A stretch of 64,000 bases of DNA from Candidatus Eremiobacteraceae bacterium (GCA_036511855.1 DATCBN010000098.1:1-64000), one strand, 5' to 3'. Shown: positions 34,164-43,761, counted from the first letter of the stretch. The notes: generated by a model from the letters alone, not told the origin. Made by a program: numbers and translations.

Positions 34164-36752
34164 ATGTCAAAGAATTTCATTCGATGGGCAGGTGTCACCG
34201 TCGCTATTATCTCGCTTTTTGCGTTCGCGACTCCGGCAGCGGCTGCCGACGATGCTGCGGTCACCGGCACGGTCGTCAACGAGACGACGGGTGCTCCGAT
34301 CGCCGGCGCCCGGGTGGTGCTGTTGGCCAACGGAACGCCGCAAGTGAAGACTTCGGATGCGCAAGGGAAGTTTGCGTTCCAGGGCCTGGCAGCCGGCACG
34401 TACGACTTGCGCGCCTCGGCGGCGCAGTTCTTGCCGTACGACACCGCTCCGTTCGCATTGGCCGCCTCGCAGCAGTTCGATTTGGCCATGTTTCTCCAGC
34501 CGGCGAGCAGCGCGTCGATCAGTTCGCTCGGCCGCGTGACCGTCACAGGCCAACGGGTTTTGAATCATTCATCGGCGTCGAGCAGTGTGATATCGAGCCA
34601 GGCATTCGTGAATTCTGCCATTCCGCAGGTGCAAACCGCGCTCGAACAAGTCCCCGGCATCACCATCGAGCACTTCAACAACGGCTCCCCTGGCAATGTC
34701 GCGACGCTCACGATCAGGGGAGCTGGCGGCTTTGCCGGCACCAACAACACTGGCTACGAAGTTCTCGTTCTTCAGGATGGCCAGCCTATGCGCAATGGTG
34801 AATTCGGCGATTTCGACGTATCGACATTGACACCGGCGATATACAGCCGGGTCGAAGTTGTAAAGGGCGTTGGCGGCACGTCGCTGTTCGGAGCGAACAC
34901 GATCGGCGGGACGGTGAATCTCGTCACGCGCGATCCGCTGAAAACCGAGGGTGGTGAGCTTCAACTTGGATTCAGCGGCTTCGGCACATCGGACTACAAC
35001 TTCTCGGAGACCGATACGATCGGCCGATTTGGTTACCTGCTGGATTTTCACCAGTACGGCTCCGACGGATTCATCTCGCCGTCATACCGTGCCGACTTCG
35101 GCGCGCGTAAGAAAGGTCAGTTCGGATTCGTCACCAACCCGACGCTCGGCTTCAACGTGCGTTCGGGTCTGGGCAAAGTGCGCTACGATTTTTCAAATTC
35201 AACGTACGGCGTTCTCTCGGTTTCCGATGAATCCGACACGAGAGACGAGACGGGACTTTTGTCAAGCCCAAGCCCTGTTTGCTTCACAAATGATATTTCG
35301 TGCAAGCAAGACCCGGCCGGAAATACCTACTTTTTCGGCTTCCCCGGCAACTACGTTTGGAATCTGCAACCGAAATACTCGTTCGATCTCCACACTGCGC
35401 TTGCGGGCGGCAGCCTCGAACTGCGGACCTATCACCAGTGGCTCCGGCGCATCGTCGACGGCGAGAACCTCGCGACGCCAAATAGCAGCTTCAACGTCGG
35501 TTGCTGCTTCATCCAGTCGAGCGCCGATCGTCTGACCGGTCTCAGCGGCATTTGGACTCGCGATTTCGGCAACAACACGCTCGTGCTCGGCGTCGGCGGC
35601 AACGGCGACTATTATAATTTCGGCACGGCGGAGGACTTCGAAGATAAGTTTATCCCGACGTCAGCTATCAATTTCAACGGCCCCGGTAATGGGCAGGCGA
35701 CCGAAATCGAGCGTACCATTCTCGTGCGCGACGACGTGGCGATTAGTCCGAAATTCGATTTGACGGCTGCGGGCTACTACAGCGACTATGATACGCTCAA
35801 GGTAAAGCGATTCGATCCGCGCCTAGCGGTCGTCAATAAGCCGAACAACGACACCGTCCTGCGCGCGTCGATCGGCACGGGATTTGCGGCGCCACGGTTG
35901 TCGGATCTCAATCCAACTCTCGATACGAATTCGTCAGATTCGGGTACCGCTTCGGGCTGTCCGCCACCACCGAATCAGTTTTGCGCGGCAGTGCAGGGGA
36001 ATCCAAATCTCAAAGCAGAGACGGCGACTGGCGTCGATGTCGGATGGCAGCATTTGTTCGGCAACAGCAATATAGGGGTCGATCTATACCGCACAAATCT
36101 CTCGAACCACATCTTTACCGGTGCCTTTCCTGCGCCCCCGGGCCTTTGTTTTGATCCGTCCCCGACTCCGCCGACCTGCCCTGTCGGGTCGACGCCGATC
36201 CTCTTCATCCAACGTCCGATAAATCTCGCGGGTTCGGTATATAGCGGCATCGAGGCGAACGCGTCGCTTGCGTTGTCTCAAAACTTCGACTTCGAACCCT
36301 ATTACAACATCCAAACAGCTTACCCGACCTCGGTAGACCGCCAGACCCAAGTCATCTTGGGTGACGTCGTCGACAACCAGCAATATCTGGGCATTCCGAT
36401 CCACAAGGTTGGATGGCAGATCGCCTACCACAATCCCGCGCGCGCATATGCCACGATCGGCGCGGACTACTACGCACGCAACAATAGCCTCAACGTCCCG
36501 CCATTTTGGGTATACAACGGCTCGCTCAATATGCCCGTGGGAGATTCGACGGTTCACATCGGCTGGTCGAACATCACGAACACGAACGCCGGCATCTTTG
36601 AGAACTTCGAGAATGGCGTGCCGTATCCGGCGGCCGCCGGCTATACGGGCAGCTGTTTCGGCAAGGCGGGATTCGTGTGTACGAATGCCTACTCTCGCGC
36701 CCCGCACATGCTGACGATCACGTTCGACCACCGCTGGGGCTCGTTGCAGTAA
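34164..36752 (+). CDS. TonB-dependent outer membrane receptor with carboxypeptidase-regulatory-like domain
   Basis: 862 residues from MSKNFIRW, with GGAG seven bases upstream. Signal peptide (AGVTVAIISLFAFATPAAAA), then a CarboxypepD_reg-like beta domain (VTGTVVNETTGAPIAGARVVL), a plug (VNSAIPQVQTALEQVPGITI, IRGAGG, VLVLQDGQPM, IYSRVEVVKGVGGTSLFGANTIGGTVNL) and a beta-barrel ending in an aromatic-rich strand (MLTITFDHRWGSLQ). Substrate unknown. A nucleoside-type ABC importer follows 29 bp later, so uptake of a related compound through both membranes is a reasonable inference. Confidence 0.92.
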   Translation: MSKNFIRWAGVTVAIISLFAFATPAAAADDAAVTGTVVNETTGAPIAGARVVLLANGTPQVKTSDAQGKFAFQGLAAGTYDLRASAAQFLPYDTAPFALAASQQFDLAMFLQPASSASISSLGRVTVTGQRVLNHSSASSSVISSQAFVNSAIPQVQTALEQVPGITIEHFNNGSPGNVATLTIRGAGGFAGTNNTGYEVLVLQDGQPMRNGEFGDFDVSTLTPAIYSRVEVVKGVGGTSLFGANTIGGTVNLVTRDPLKTEGGELQLGFSGFGTSDYNFSETDTIGRFGYLLDFHQYGSDGFISPSYRADFGARKKGQFGFVTNPTLGFNVRSGLGKVRYDFSNSTYGVLSVSDESDTRDETGLLSSPSPVCFTNDISCKQDPAGNTYFFGFPGNYVWNLQPKYSFDLHTALAGGSLELRTYHQWLRRIVDGENLATPNSSFNVGCCFIQSSADRLTGLSGIWTRDFGNNTLVLGVGGNGDYYNFGTAEDFEDKFIPTSAINFNGPGNGQATEIERTILVRDDVAISPKFDLTAAGYYSDYDTLKVKRFDPRLAVVNKPNNDTVLRASIGTGFAAPRLSDLNPTLDTNSSDSGTASGCPPPPNQFCAAVQGNPNLKAETATGVDVGWQHLFGNSNIGVDLYRTNLSNHIFTGAFPAPPGLCFDPSPTPPTCPVGSTPILFIQRPINLAGSVYSGIEANASLALSQNFDFEPYYNIQTAYPTSVDRQTQVILGDVVDNQQYLGIPIHKVGWQIAYHNPARAYATIGADYYARNNSLNVPPFWVYNGSLNMPVGDSTVHIGWSNITNTNAGIFENFENGVPYPAAAGYTGSCFGKAGFVCTNAYSRAPHMLTITFDHRWGSLQ

Positions 36753-36781
36753 GTCATCGCGAGGCTCCGGAAGGTCCGCTC

Positions 36782-37819
36782 ATGCGGCATCTCTTAGCGT
36801 TGGCGGCGGCAGTGCTGCTCGCAGGTTGCTCCAGCGGCGGTTCCGGCGCGGGATCGCAATCGGGCACGCCTGCACGAAAGTTTGCGATGGTCACCGATGT
36901 GGGTGGACTCGGCGACAAGTCGTTCAATGACTCCGCAAATCGCGGACTGCAGATCGCGCAAAAGCAATTCGGCGCGCAGGTGACGGTTCTGCAGTCGCGC
37001 GCGGTCACCGACTACGAACCGAATCTCTCGACGTTGGCGGAGCAGGGCAACGGCCTCATCTTCGCCATCGGCTTTCTCATGCACGATTCGCTTAACGACG
37101 TGGCGCCGCGCTTTCCCAACACGCATTTTGCGATTGTCGATTCGGTTGTGGACCAGCCGAACGTCACCTCAATCACGTTCAAAGAGGAAGAGAGTTCGTT
37201 TCTGGCCGGCGTGATCGCCGGACTGACGACGAAAAAGGCTACGGTCGCCTTTCTCGGCGGCATCGAATCGCCGCTCATTGAGAAATTTCAGGCGGGCTTT
37301 GCCGCGGGCGTGGTGTCGGTCAATCCGCGCGTCGCCGTCCTTGTGAAATATACCGGTTCGTTCGATGACGTCGCAACGGGCAAGGAATACGCGAGTGTGC
37401 TCTACGATCAAGGCGCAGACATCATCTACGTCGCTGCGGGCAAGTGCGGCCTCGGGGCGATCGACGAAGCGAGATCGCGGCCGGCCGGCGACTACATCAT
37501 CGGTGTGGACTCGGACCAAGACGCGCTGGCGCCGGGCAAAGTGTTGACAAGCGCGCTCAAACATGTCGACAACGCCGTGCTCGCGCTTGCCAAGGATGCG
37601 GTCCGCGGAACGATTCCCGGCGGCACGCTCGTCTTCGGTCTTAAGGACGGCGGCGTCGGCCTCACCGAAATGAAGTACTCAAAGCAACTGCTCCCCAAAG
37701 GCGCGCTCGCGACCGAAGCGGCGTACGAAAAATTGATCGTGTCCGGGAAGCTTGTGATCCCATCCACGCTCGCGCAATTGAAGACGTTCGTTCCGTTGCA
37801 TCCGGCCGCGACGAGGTGA
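36782..37819 (+). CDS. BMP-family (PnrA-like) nucleoside-binding lipoprotein
   Basis: 345 residues. Lipobox LLAGC with the lipidated Cys16. The mature part has FAMVTDVGGLGDKSFNDSANRG, the signature of Bmp/PnrA substrate-binding proteins, then IFAIGFLMHDSLNDVAPRFPNTHFAIVD and FLAGVIAGLTTKKATVAFLGG. Such proteins deliver purine nucleosides to the ABC permeases encoded next. The gene overlaps the ATPase gene (GTGA). Confidence 0.92.
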   Translation: MRHLLALAAAVLLAGCSSGGSGAGSQSGTPARKFAMVTDVGGLGDKSFNDSANRGLQIAQKQFGAQVTVLQSRAVTDYEPNLSTLAEQGNGLIFAIGFLMHDSLNDVAPRFPNTHFAIVDSVVDQPNVTSITFKEEESSFLAGVIAGLTTKKATVAFLGGIESPLIEKFQAGFAAGVVSVNPRVAVLVKYTGSFDDVATGKEYASVLYDQGADIIYVAAGKCGLGAIDEARSRPAGDYIIGVDSDQDALAPGKVLTSALKHVDNAVLALAKDAVRGTIPGGTLVFGLKDGGVGLTEMKYSKQLLPKGALATEAAYEKLIVSGKLVIPSTLAQLKTFVPLHPAATR

Positions 37820-39351
37820 TCGCAGGCGAGCCGCCCGGCGCGGTCTTCGGCCTAGCGGCTCGCGGCATCACCAAGCGCTTCGGCGATCTTGTAGCGGTCG
37901 ACCGCGTAGATTTCGATGTGCGTGCTGGCGAAGTGCACGCGCTGATCGGCGAGAACGGCGCCGGCAAGAGCACCCTGATGAGCGTGCTCTACGGGTTGTT
38001 GCAACCGGACGGCGGCGCTATCGTGCTGCACGGCCGCGAGACGCGTTTTGCTTCGTGCGCCGACGCGATGCGCGCCGGCATCGGCATGGTCTTCCAGCAC
38101 TTCCTCCTCATCGATCGATTCACGGTCGCCGAGAACGTGCTGCTCGGCCGCGAGCCCGGCCGTGCGGGTTTCATCGACACAGCCGCCGCGCGGTCCGAGG
38201 TCGCGTCGCTCGCGCAAAAATACCAGTTTGCACTGGACTCCTCGGCGCGCGTGGAATCGCTGAGCGTCGGCGCCCGCCAACAAGTCGAATTGCTCAAAGT
38301 GCTGGAGCGCGACGCCCGGATCGTCATTCTCGACGAGCCGACGGCCGCTCTCTCGCCGGCTGAAGCAAATGCATTGTTCGTGGTCGTGCGGCGCTTGCGA
38401 GACGAAGGCCGCGCGGTCATCTTGATCGCGCACAAGCTCAAGGAAGTATTGGCGCTCGCCGATCGCGTCACCGTGCTGCGTCACGGCAAAGTGACCGGGT
38501 CGTTGCCGATAGCGGACGCGAATGCGAACACACTTGCGGCGATGATGGTGGGACGTGCGATCGATCTCAACGCGCGCGAACCGCGCAGAACGACGCCTGG
38601 CGATGTCGCGCTGTCCGTCCGCGGGCTCTGCGCCGCGCGCGACGACGGCGCGCCGGCGGTGCGCGACGCCGCCATCGACGTCCGTGCGGGCGAGATAATC
38701 GGTGTTGCCGGCGTCGAAGGCAACGGACAATTGGAGTTCGCCGAGGCGCTCTACGGATTGCGGAGCGTGTCGGCCGGCAGCATCTCACTTGACGGCGCCG
38801 ACATCACTTCCCGTTCCGCCGCCGAACGTCGCGCCGCCGGCATGCGCTACGTTCCCGCGGACCGCCAACGGGAAGGCCTGGTCCTCGACTTCGATACGGT
38901 TGAAAACGCTTTGCTCGGTGACCAGCGGCGCACGCGCGTGGGCGCGGCGGTGAACCTGCGCCTCGGTCGTGAGCGCGCCGATGCGATCGACGCGCGCTAC
39001 GCGCTGGCCGGCTACGATCCGGTCCGGCCGGCGCGCGCCTATTCCGGCGGCACGCAACAAAAACTGATCATCGGCCGCGAGATGACCGACGAAGCGCACG
39101 CGCTGATCTGCGTCGCGCCTACCCGGGGCATCGACATCGGCGCGGCTGCAACCATCCACCGACAGCTTCGCGGAGTCCGCGATCGCGGAGCGTGCGTCGT
39201 GCTCGTATCGTACGACTTGGATGAGATCCGCGCGTTGTCAGATCGGATCATCGTGTTCAGCGAAGGCCGGATCAGCGGCGTCGTCATGCCGGAGTTGGCG
39301 GACGATATCACGATGGGCAATCTCATGTCTGGCGCCGCTTCGAATGGCTGA
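37816..39351 (+). CDS. Nucleoside-type ABC transporter ATP-binding protein (two ABC domains)
   Basis: 511 residues with a GTG start overlapping the preceding stop. Domain 1 has Walker A GENGAGKSTLM, Q-loop VFQHFLLID, signature LSVGARQQVELLK and Walker B IVILDEPTAALSP. Domain 2 has a degenerate Walker A (GVEGNGQLEFAEAL), signature YSGGTQQKLIIGRE and ICVAPTRGIDIGA in place of the Walker B. This asymmetric fused pair is the rule for sugar/nucleoside importers (RbsA, NupA). Confidence 0.93.
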   Translation: MIAGEPPGAVFGLAARGITKRFGDLVAVDRVDFDVRAGEVHALIGENGAGKSTLMSVLYGLLQPDGGAIVLHGRETRFASCADAMRAGIGMVFQHFLLIDRFTVAENVLLGREPGRAGFIDTAAARSEVASLAQKYQFALDSSARVESLSVGARQQVELLKVLERDARIVILDEPTAALSPAEANALFVVVRRLRDEGRAVILIAHKLKEVLALADRVTVLRHGKVTGSLPIADANANTLAAMMVGRAIDLNAREPRRTTPGDVALSVRGLCAARDDGAPAVRDAAIDVRAGEIIGVAGVEGNGQLEFAEALYGLRSVSAGSISLDGADITSRSAAERRAAGMRYVPADRQREGLVLDFDTVENALLGDQRRTRVGAAVNLRLGRERADAIDARYALAGYDPVRPARAYSGGTQQKLIIGREMTDEAHALICVAPTRGIDIGAAATIHRQLRGVRDRGACVVLVSYDLDEIRALSDRIIVFSEGRISGVVMPELADDITMGNLMSGAASNG

Positions 39352-40387
39352 CGCGCTGCGCAGAGCCGGGGGTCCGCTCACCGCTCTCGCCGCGGCGCTC
39401 GCGTTGTCATCGTTGATCATGCTTGCTTTTCATGCCAACCCTCTGCAAGCGCTCGCGGCGTTGTTCCAAGGCGCGTTCGGGTCGGAGCAAGGCGTCGCCG
39501 AGACGTTGGTGCAGACCACCGCCCTTCTATTCGCCGGCCTGGGCGTGGCAATCGCATTTCGCGCCGGCTTGCTCAACATCGGCGCCGAAGGCCAACTCGC
39601 GGCAGGCGGTTTGTGCACGGCTGTTGCCGGCGCTTCGCTCCATCTCAACGCGCTGTTTGAAGTACCGCTGTGTCTCATCGCGGGCGCCGCCGGCGGTGCG
39701 ATTTGGGGCGGCATCGCTGGCTTCTTGCGCGCGCGATTCGGCGCAAGCGAAGTGATCACGACGATCATGCTCAACTACGTCGCGTTCTTAGGCTCCAGTT
39801 ATCTCGTCAGTGGCCCATTGCGCGGAGATGCCAACGCGCCCGAGACCGCGCCGATCTCGGCCAGCGCGGTGTTGCCGCCGCTTCTTGCGGACACCCGGCT
39901 GACGGCAGCGTTGCCCGTCGCTCTCGCGCTCGCATGTGCGCTCGCGTGGTGGCTGCGCCGGTCGGTCGCCGGCTACGAGCTTCGTGCCGTCGGCAGCGCG
40001 GAGCGCGCAGCGCGCTACGCCGGCGTGGACGCCGGGCGCGTCATCGTGCAAGCCATGGCGCTGAGCGGCGCGCTCGCCGGTTTGGCGGGTGCGACCGAGG
40101 TGCTTGGCCTGTTGCATCGCTTCAATGCCGGGCTCTCGCCCGGGTACGGATTCACGTCGATCGCCGTCGCGTTGCTCGGCGGTTCCGACCCGATCGGCGT
40201 CATCTTCAGCGCGTTCTTCTTCGGCGCGCTGCAAAATGGCGCGCTCGCGATGCAAGCGCTCGCCGGCGTGCCGAAAGATCTAGTGTCCGTCGTGGAAGGC
40301 TTGGTCATCCTCTTCATGGCAGCGCGCTGGTTCTCGAAAGGGCGCACGTGCCTGCGCCGTCCGGCAGTGGCGGCGGACGCGCCATGA
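39344..40387 (+). CDS. Nucleoside-type ABC transporter permease 1
   Basis: 347 residues from ATG 39344, overlapping the ATPase gene by 8 bp. Eight or so helices; FAGLGVAIAFRAGLLNIGAEGQLAAGG and FGASEVITTIMLNYVA, and the EAA-like loop GSAERAARYAGVDAGRVIVQAMALSGALAGLAG, mark the BPD_transp_2 family (YufP/NupP-like). It pairs with the next permease. Confidence 0.93.
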   Translation: MADALRRAGGPLTALAAALALSSLIMLAFHANPLQALAALFQGAFGSEQGVAETLVQTTALLFAGLGVAIAFRAGLLNIGAEGQLAAGGLCTAVAGASLHLNALFEVPLCLIAGAAGGAIWGGIAGFLRARFGASEVITTIMLNYVAFLGSSYLVSGPLRGDANAPETAPISASAVLPPLLADTRLTAALPVALALACALAWWLRRSVAGYELRAVGSAERAARYAGVDAGRVIVQAMALSGALAGLAGATEVLGLLHRFNAGLSPGYGFTSIAVALLGGSDPIGVIFSAFFFGALQNGALAMQALAGVPKDLVSVVEGLVILFMAARWFSKGRTCLRRPAVAADAP

Positions 40388-41250
40388 TGTCGCCAGGGAT
40401 TCTCGCCGCTGCCGTCGTCAAAGTTCTGCCCAAGAAAGCGACGCCGCTGGTTTTCGCCGCGCTCGGCGGAGTGCTTTCGGAAAATGCCGGCATCGTCAAC
40501 ATCGCGCTCGAGGGCATCATGGCGGGCGGCGCGTTCGCCGCGGTCGCGACGTCGTACTACACGCACAGCGTCGCGCTCGCACTGGCCAGTGCGCTGGTCA
40601 CGGGCGCACTGCTGGCTCTCGTGCTGGCGTACTTCGCCATCGCTCAACGTGCCGACCAGATCATCGTGGGCATGGCCATCAACATCTTCGCGATCGGCGG
40701 CACGGCCTATCTCGTGTCGGCCGTCTTCGGCCAGCCCGGCGCTTCGCCTCAAGTAGCGGGTCTGCGCGATGAATCGGCGTTGACGTGGGCCGCCGCCGCG
40801 ATCGTGGTGGCGCTGCACGTGTTCTTGTACCGCACGCGCGCCGGCACGCATCTTCGCGCGGTCGGCGAGGAGCCGCGCGCCGCGGCGACCGCGGGCATCA
40901 ACGTCGCGGCATATCGCTACGGAGCTACCATGGCCGGCGGAGCGCTCGCCGCCCTGGGTGGCGCTTACCTATCCGTGGGCGAGACCGATATTTATTCCGA
41001 CGGCATGGTGGCCGGACGGGGCTTCATCGCGCTCGCCGCGGTAATTTTCGGCAAGTGGACGCCCTTCGGCGCCGCCGGAGCCTGCGTGTTCTTCGCGTTC
41101 TTCTCCGGCCTGCAGATCGTGCTGCAGGGCGCGAACGTGCCGGCGCAACTGCTCGAAATGCTGCCCTACCTGCTGACGATCGTCGCGATCGCCGGCTTCA
41201 TCGGCCGAGCGCGCCCGCCGGCCTCGGATGGCGTGGTGTACGAACCATGA
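40384..41250 (+). CDS. Nucleoside-type ABC transporter permease 2
   Basis: 288 residues from ATGATG at 40384, overlapping permease 1 by 4 bp; a longer frame upstream is the shadow of permease 1. Family motifs GGVLSENAGIVNIALEGIMAGGAF, RADQIIVGMAINIFAIGG, GEEPRAAATAGINVAAYRYGA and VAGRGFIALAAVIFGKWTP (YufQ/NupQ-like). Completes the importer. Stop overlaps the next gene (ATGA). Confidence 0.93.
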   Translation: MMSPGILAAAVVKVLPKKATPLVFAALGGVLSENAGIVNIALEGIMAGGAFAAVATSYYTHSVALALASALVTGALLALVLAYFAIAQRADQIIVGMAINIFAIGGTAYLVSAVFGQPGASPQVAGLRDESALTWAAAAIVVALHVFLYRTRAGTHLRAVGEEPRAAATAGINVAAYRYGATMAGGALAALGGAYLSVGETDIYSDGMVAGRGFIALAAVIFGKWTPFGAAGACVFFAFFSGLQIVLQGANVPAQLLEMLPYLLTIVAIAGFIGRARPPASDGVVYEP

Positions 41251-42197
41251 ACGATAGTGCGGGAGGGCCATTATTGCGACGATACCCTATCATGATGTTG
41301 GTCAGCCGGATATTCAGCGCCGCGATGGCCTGCGCATTTTTGACTGTCTCAAACGTCGACCGTGCCGCGACGGCCGCGCTGCCCGAGAAGACTTCCGACT
41401 CGACGCTTGCCGCGTTGGCGCCCAAACTCGAACGGCTTGCCGTACACATGCCCGGCATCGTCGCGCTTTCGATAGCGGACCTCGACGGCGGCCACGAAAT
41501 CGCGATCAACGGCGACGACAACCTGCCCGCCGCGAGCACGATAAAGATACCGGTGATGGTCGAGGTATTTCGGCAAATCGCGCAAGGCCGTTTCACGCAG
41601 GCGACCACGCTCGCGTTGACCGACGGCGACCGCGACTGCGGCTACGGCAGCCTCTGCGACGCGCGGTGGGGCACACGCTACAGCATCAGCACACTTTTAT
41701 CGCTGATGATCACGCGCAGCGATAATACCGCCGCCAACATGCTGATCCGCAAAGTAGGCAGGCAAAACGTCAACGCGACTATGGCGGGACTTGGTTTGGT
41801 CCAGACGCGGCTCGGCGACAGCATCCGTTCGGACGGCGATATCCGCGAGCTTCGCACGACCACGAACGAGATGATGCAGCTGCTCATCATGATCGCCGGC
41901 CACGAAATCGTCAACGATCGGGCATGTGACGAGATGCTTGCGATCCTCATGGGCCAGCGCCATAACGAGCTTTTGCCGAAGTATCTCCCGAAAGGGCTGG
42001 CCATCGCGCACAAGACCGGCACGCTCCACGACACGCTCAACGACGTCGGCATCGTCTACCTCGACGGCGCACCGTATGTCTTCTGCGCGTTCGCCACGCA
42101 TTTGACGGATCTCGACGATGGCGAACGATTTATCCGCGCCGCGTCGAGACTGACCTACCAGGCATTCGCGTCGGAAGCGTCCACCCGACGCAGGTGA
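41247..42197 (+). CDS. Class A beta-lactamase-related serine hydrolase (no Glu166 equivalent)
   Basis: 316 residues. An N-terminal hydrophobic export segment (VSRIFSAAMACAFLTVS) is followed by the PBP-like fold: nucleophile motif STIK (PAASTIKIPVMVEVF), SDN in TRSDNTAANMLI and KTG in IAHKTGTLHDTLND. The omega loop (TRLGDSIRSDGDIRELRTTT) is about three residues shorter than in TEM and lacks the E-x-x-x-N deacylation motif. It therefore belongs with Beta-lactamase2-type hydrolases and cannot be called a resistance enzyme. Translationally coupled to the nucleoside importer, which is an odd pairing. Confidence 0.8.
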   Translation: MNDSAGGPLLRRYPIMMLVSRIFSAAMACAFLTVSNVDRAATAALPEKTSDSTLAALAPKLERLAVHMPGIVALSIADLDGGHEIAINGDDNLPAASTIKIPVMVEVFRQIAQGRFTQATTLALTDGDRDCGYGSLCDARWGTRYSISTLLSLMITRSDNTAANMLIRKVGRQNVNATMAGLGLVQTRLGDSIRSDGDIRELRTTTNEMMQLLIMIAGHEIVNDRACDEMLAILMGQRHNELLPKYLPKGLAIAHKTGTLHDTLNDVGIVYLDGAPYVFCAFATHLTDLDDGERFIRAASRLTYQAFASEASTRRR

Positions 42198-42230
42198 GAG
42201 TTCGCATCTCCGCCGGTCGAACATGTGTGT

Positions 42231-42246
42231 GTGACGTCCGTCACAA
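42231..42246. promoter_or_regulatory. Perfect CRP/FNR-type palindrome
   Basis: TGTGACGTCCGTCACA is a perfect TGTGA-N6-TCACA inverted repeat, the consensus bound by CRP-family regulators. It lies 127 bp before the HD-GYP-like gene and about 70 bp upstream of a TATATA element (42302-42307), a distance used by class I activators. The regulator is not in the window. Confidence 0.6.
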
Positions 42247-42372
42247 CCTGCGCTTACTTCCCGTGAGGTCCTGCCCAACGCGCTTTTGCACGATATTCAT
42301 TATATAGGACCTCCGTGCGAATAGTCATGCGCGCAATGACGACGCACACCGCGATGGTACGACGCCAGTTTT

Positions 42373-43761
42373 TTGAGCACGAACGTGGCCGCAGCCGGAC
42401 GGCAACATGCGACGAAGCCCGAGCGATGGCGCTACGTTGCCCGGCGAATCTTGCACGTGTTCCTGGCGCTCGCCGGAATCGCACTGATTCTCGCATTTCC
42501 GCCGATATTCGATATCCGCGCAGGCACGATCGTCGCTGTGGCGATCATCGCGGGGTTTCTCGTATTCGTCGAACGATCGCAGACCGCGGCCGGCTCGACG
42601 GTAGCGCCGCTCACCGCGATCATGACCGCATCCGCGGTGACGTTCGGACCGTGGGCGCTGGTCATCGGGTTCGTCGCGGCGGTGACGATCCAAGTGCATC
42701 GTCTTCGCACGAAGGAAATCACGAACGCATTCGCCCCGTTCCTCATCGCCTGTCAGGCCGGCGCTGCCACGATCAGCACATACGCGATGTTGGCGACGTG
42801 GGCGACGGTCCAAGATCTCATCGTCCGATGGCCTCTTGCGACCGGGCTCTTCTCGTTCGTCGGCGTCATCGCCGTCGGCTTCGCCTGGCAGACGTCGTTC
42901 AATCTCATGGTCGCATTCGAACACAAGATCGCGGGCGGGTCGTTCCCGGTGCTGGCCCTCGTGCGGCCGGGTCTTGTGGCATCGCTCTACGCGTACATGC
43001 TCGTCGCGATGTTCAACTTCGGCGGCATTTTCGCGGCCGCGCTCTTCTACGTCGTCGTCGCGCAATTCAATCTGATAGAACAAACGCTTGGCACGTCAGT
43101 CCGCTTGCTGAAGCTCGATCGAGCGCAAGAGCAGGCCACCACGCTCGCGCGCGACCTTTCGCACCTGCTCGACGCCGAAAACGTCGAGTTCGGGAGCGAG
43201 GTGCAGAACATCGCCCAAATGATCGCGCGTAAGGTCGGCATGAGCCGGCGAGAAGTGACGATGGTGGGCCTGGCGGCAGAATTGCACGAGATCGGGAAGT
43301 GCCGGTTGGCGGTGCGGGTGCGGACGAACGCCGGCCTCAATCAAGCCGAGCTCTCACAGAATCTCACATATCCGCGCCTCGGGGCGGTGATGATCCGAAG
43401 CACCGATGCACTGCTGCCGAGAGAGATCGCGGACTGGATCGAGTTCCACCGCGAACATTTCGATGGAACCGGCGGGCCGCGAGGATTGCGCGGCAATGCG
43501 ATCCCGATCGCTTCCCGCATCATCGCGATCGCGCGCCAGTACGTGGCGATGCTCACGGGCTACGATGGCGTGGAGATGACCAATAAAGAAACAGCGCTCG
43601 CGCGCCTGGCTGCAGGCGGCGGAGCGCTGTATGACCCCGAACTAGTTGAGTTGTTGGAACAACGCTTAGGGCTTGTTGGCGCCAAAGACTCCGGTGTCAT
43701 GCGGGGTAACGCCGAAGACGCCAGTGTCGAGCGTGTGCATGAAGTGGCCGATGCTGGCTAG
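42373..43761 (+). CDS. Membrane protein with degenerate HD-GYP domain
   Basis: 462 residues (TTG start; GTG at 42385 also possible). Residues ~25-240 hold about seven transmembrane helices; a short helical linker (LDRAQEQATTLARDLSHLLD) leads to an HD-GYP-like domain. Landmarks: LAAELHEIGKCRL (HD becomes HE), LTYPRLGAVMI (HP becomes YP), EFHREHFDGTGGPRGLRGNAIPIASRI (HH and GYP altered to HR and GGP) and AIARQYVAML (the late Asp lost). Most metal ligands are missing, so c-di-GMP hydrolysis is unlikely; a sensor or receptor role is inferred. Its 3' end overlaps a small opposing ORF. Confidence 0.8.
   Translation: MSTNVAAAGRQHATKPERWRYVARRILHVFLALAGIALILAFPPIFDIRAGTIVAVAIIAGFLVFVERSQTAAGSTVAPLTAIMTASAVTFGPWALVIGFVAAVTIQVHRLRTKEITNAFAPFLIACQAGAATISTYAMLATWATVQDLIVRWPLATGLFSFVGVIAVGFAWQTSFNLMVAFEHKIAGGSFPVLALVRPGLVASLYAYMLVAMFNFGGIFAAALFYVVVAQFNLIEQTLGTSVRLLKLDRAQEQATTLARDLSHLLDAENVEFGSEVQNIAQMIARKVGMSRREVTMVGLAAELHEIGKCRLAVRVRTNAGLNQAELSQNLTYPRLGAVMIRSTDALLPREIADWIEFHREHFDGTGGPRGLRGNAIPIASRIIAIARQYVAMLTGYDGVEMTNKETALARLAAGGGALYDPELVELLEQRLGLVGAKDSGVMRGNAEDASVERVHEVADAG

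Noticed and set aside
41247-42197. Calling the serine hydrolase an antibiotic-resistance beta-lactamase
   Set aside because: The Glu166 motif needed for efficient deacylation is absent.
42315-43232. 305-codon plus-strand frame overlapping the HD-GYP-like gene
   Set aside because: Arg-rich shadow in another phase; the competing frame shows clear membrane helices and domain landmarks.
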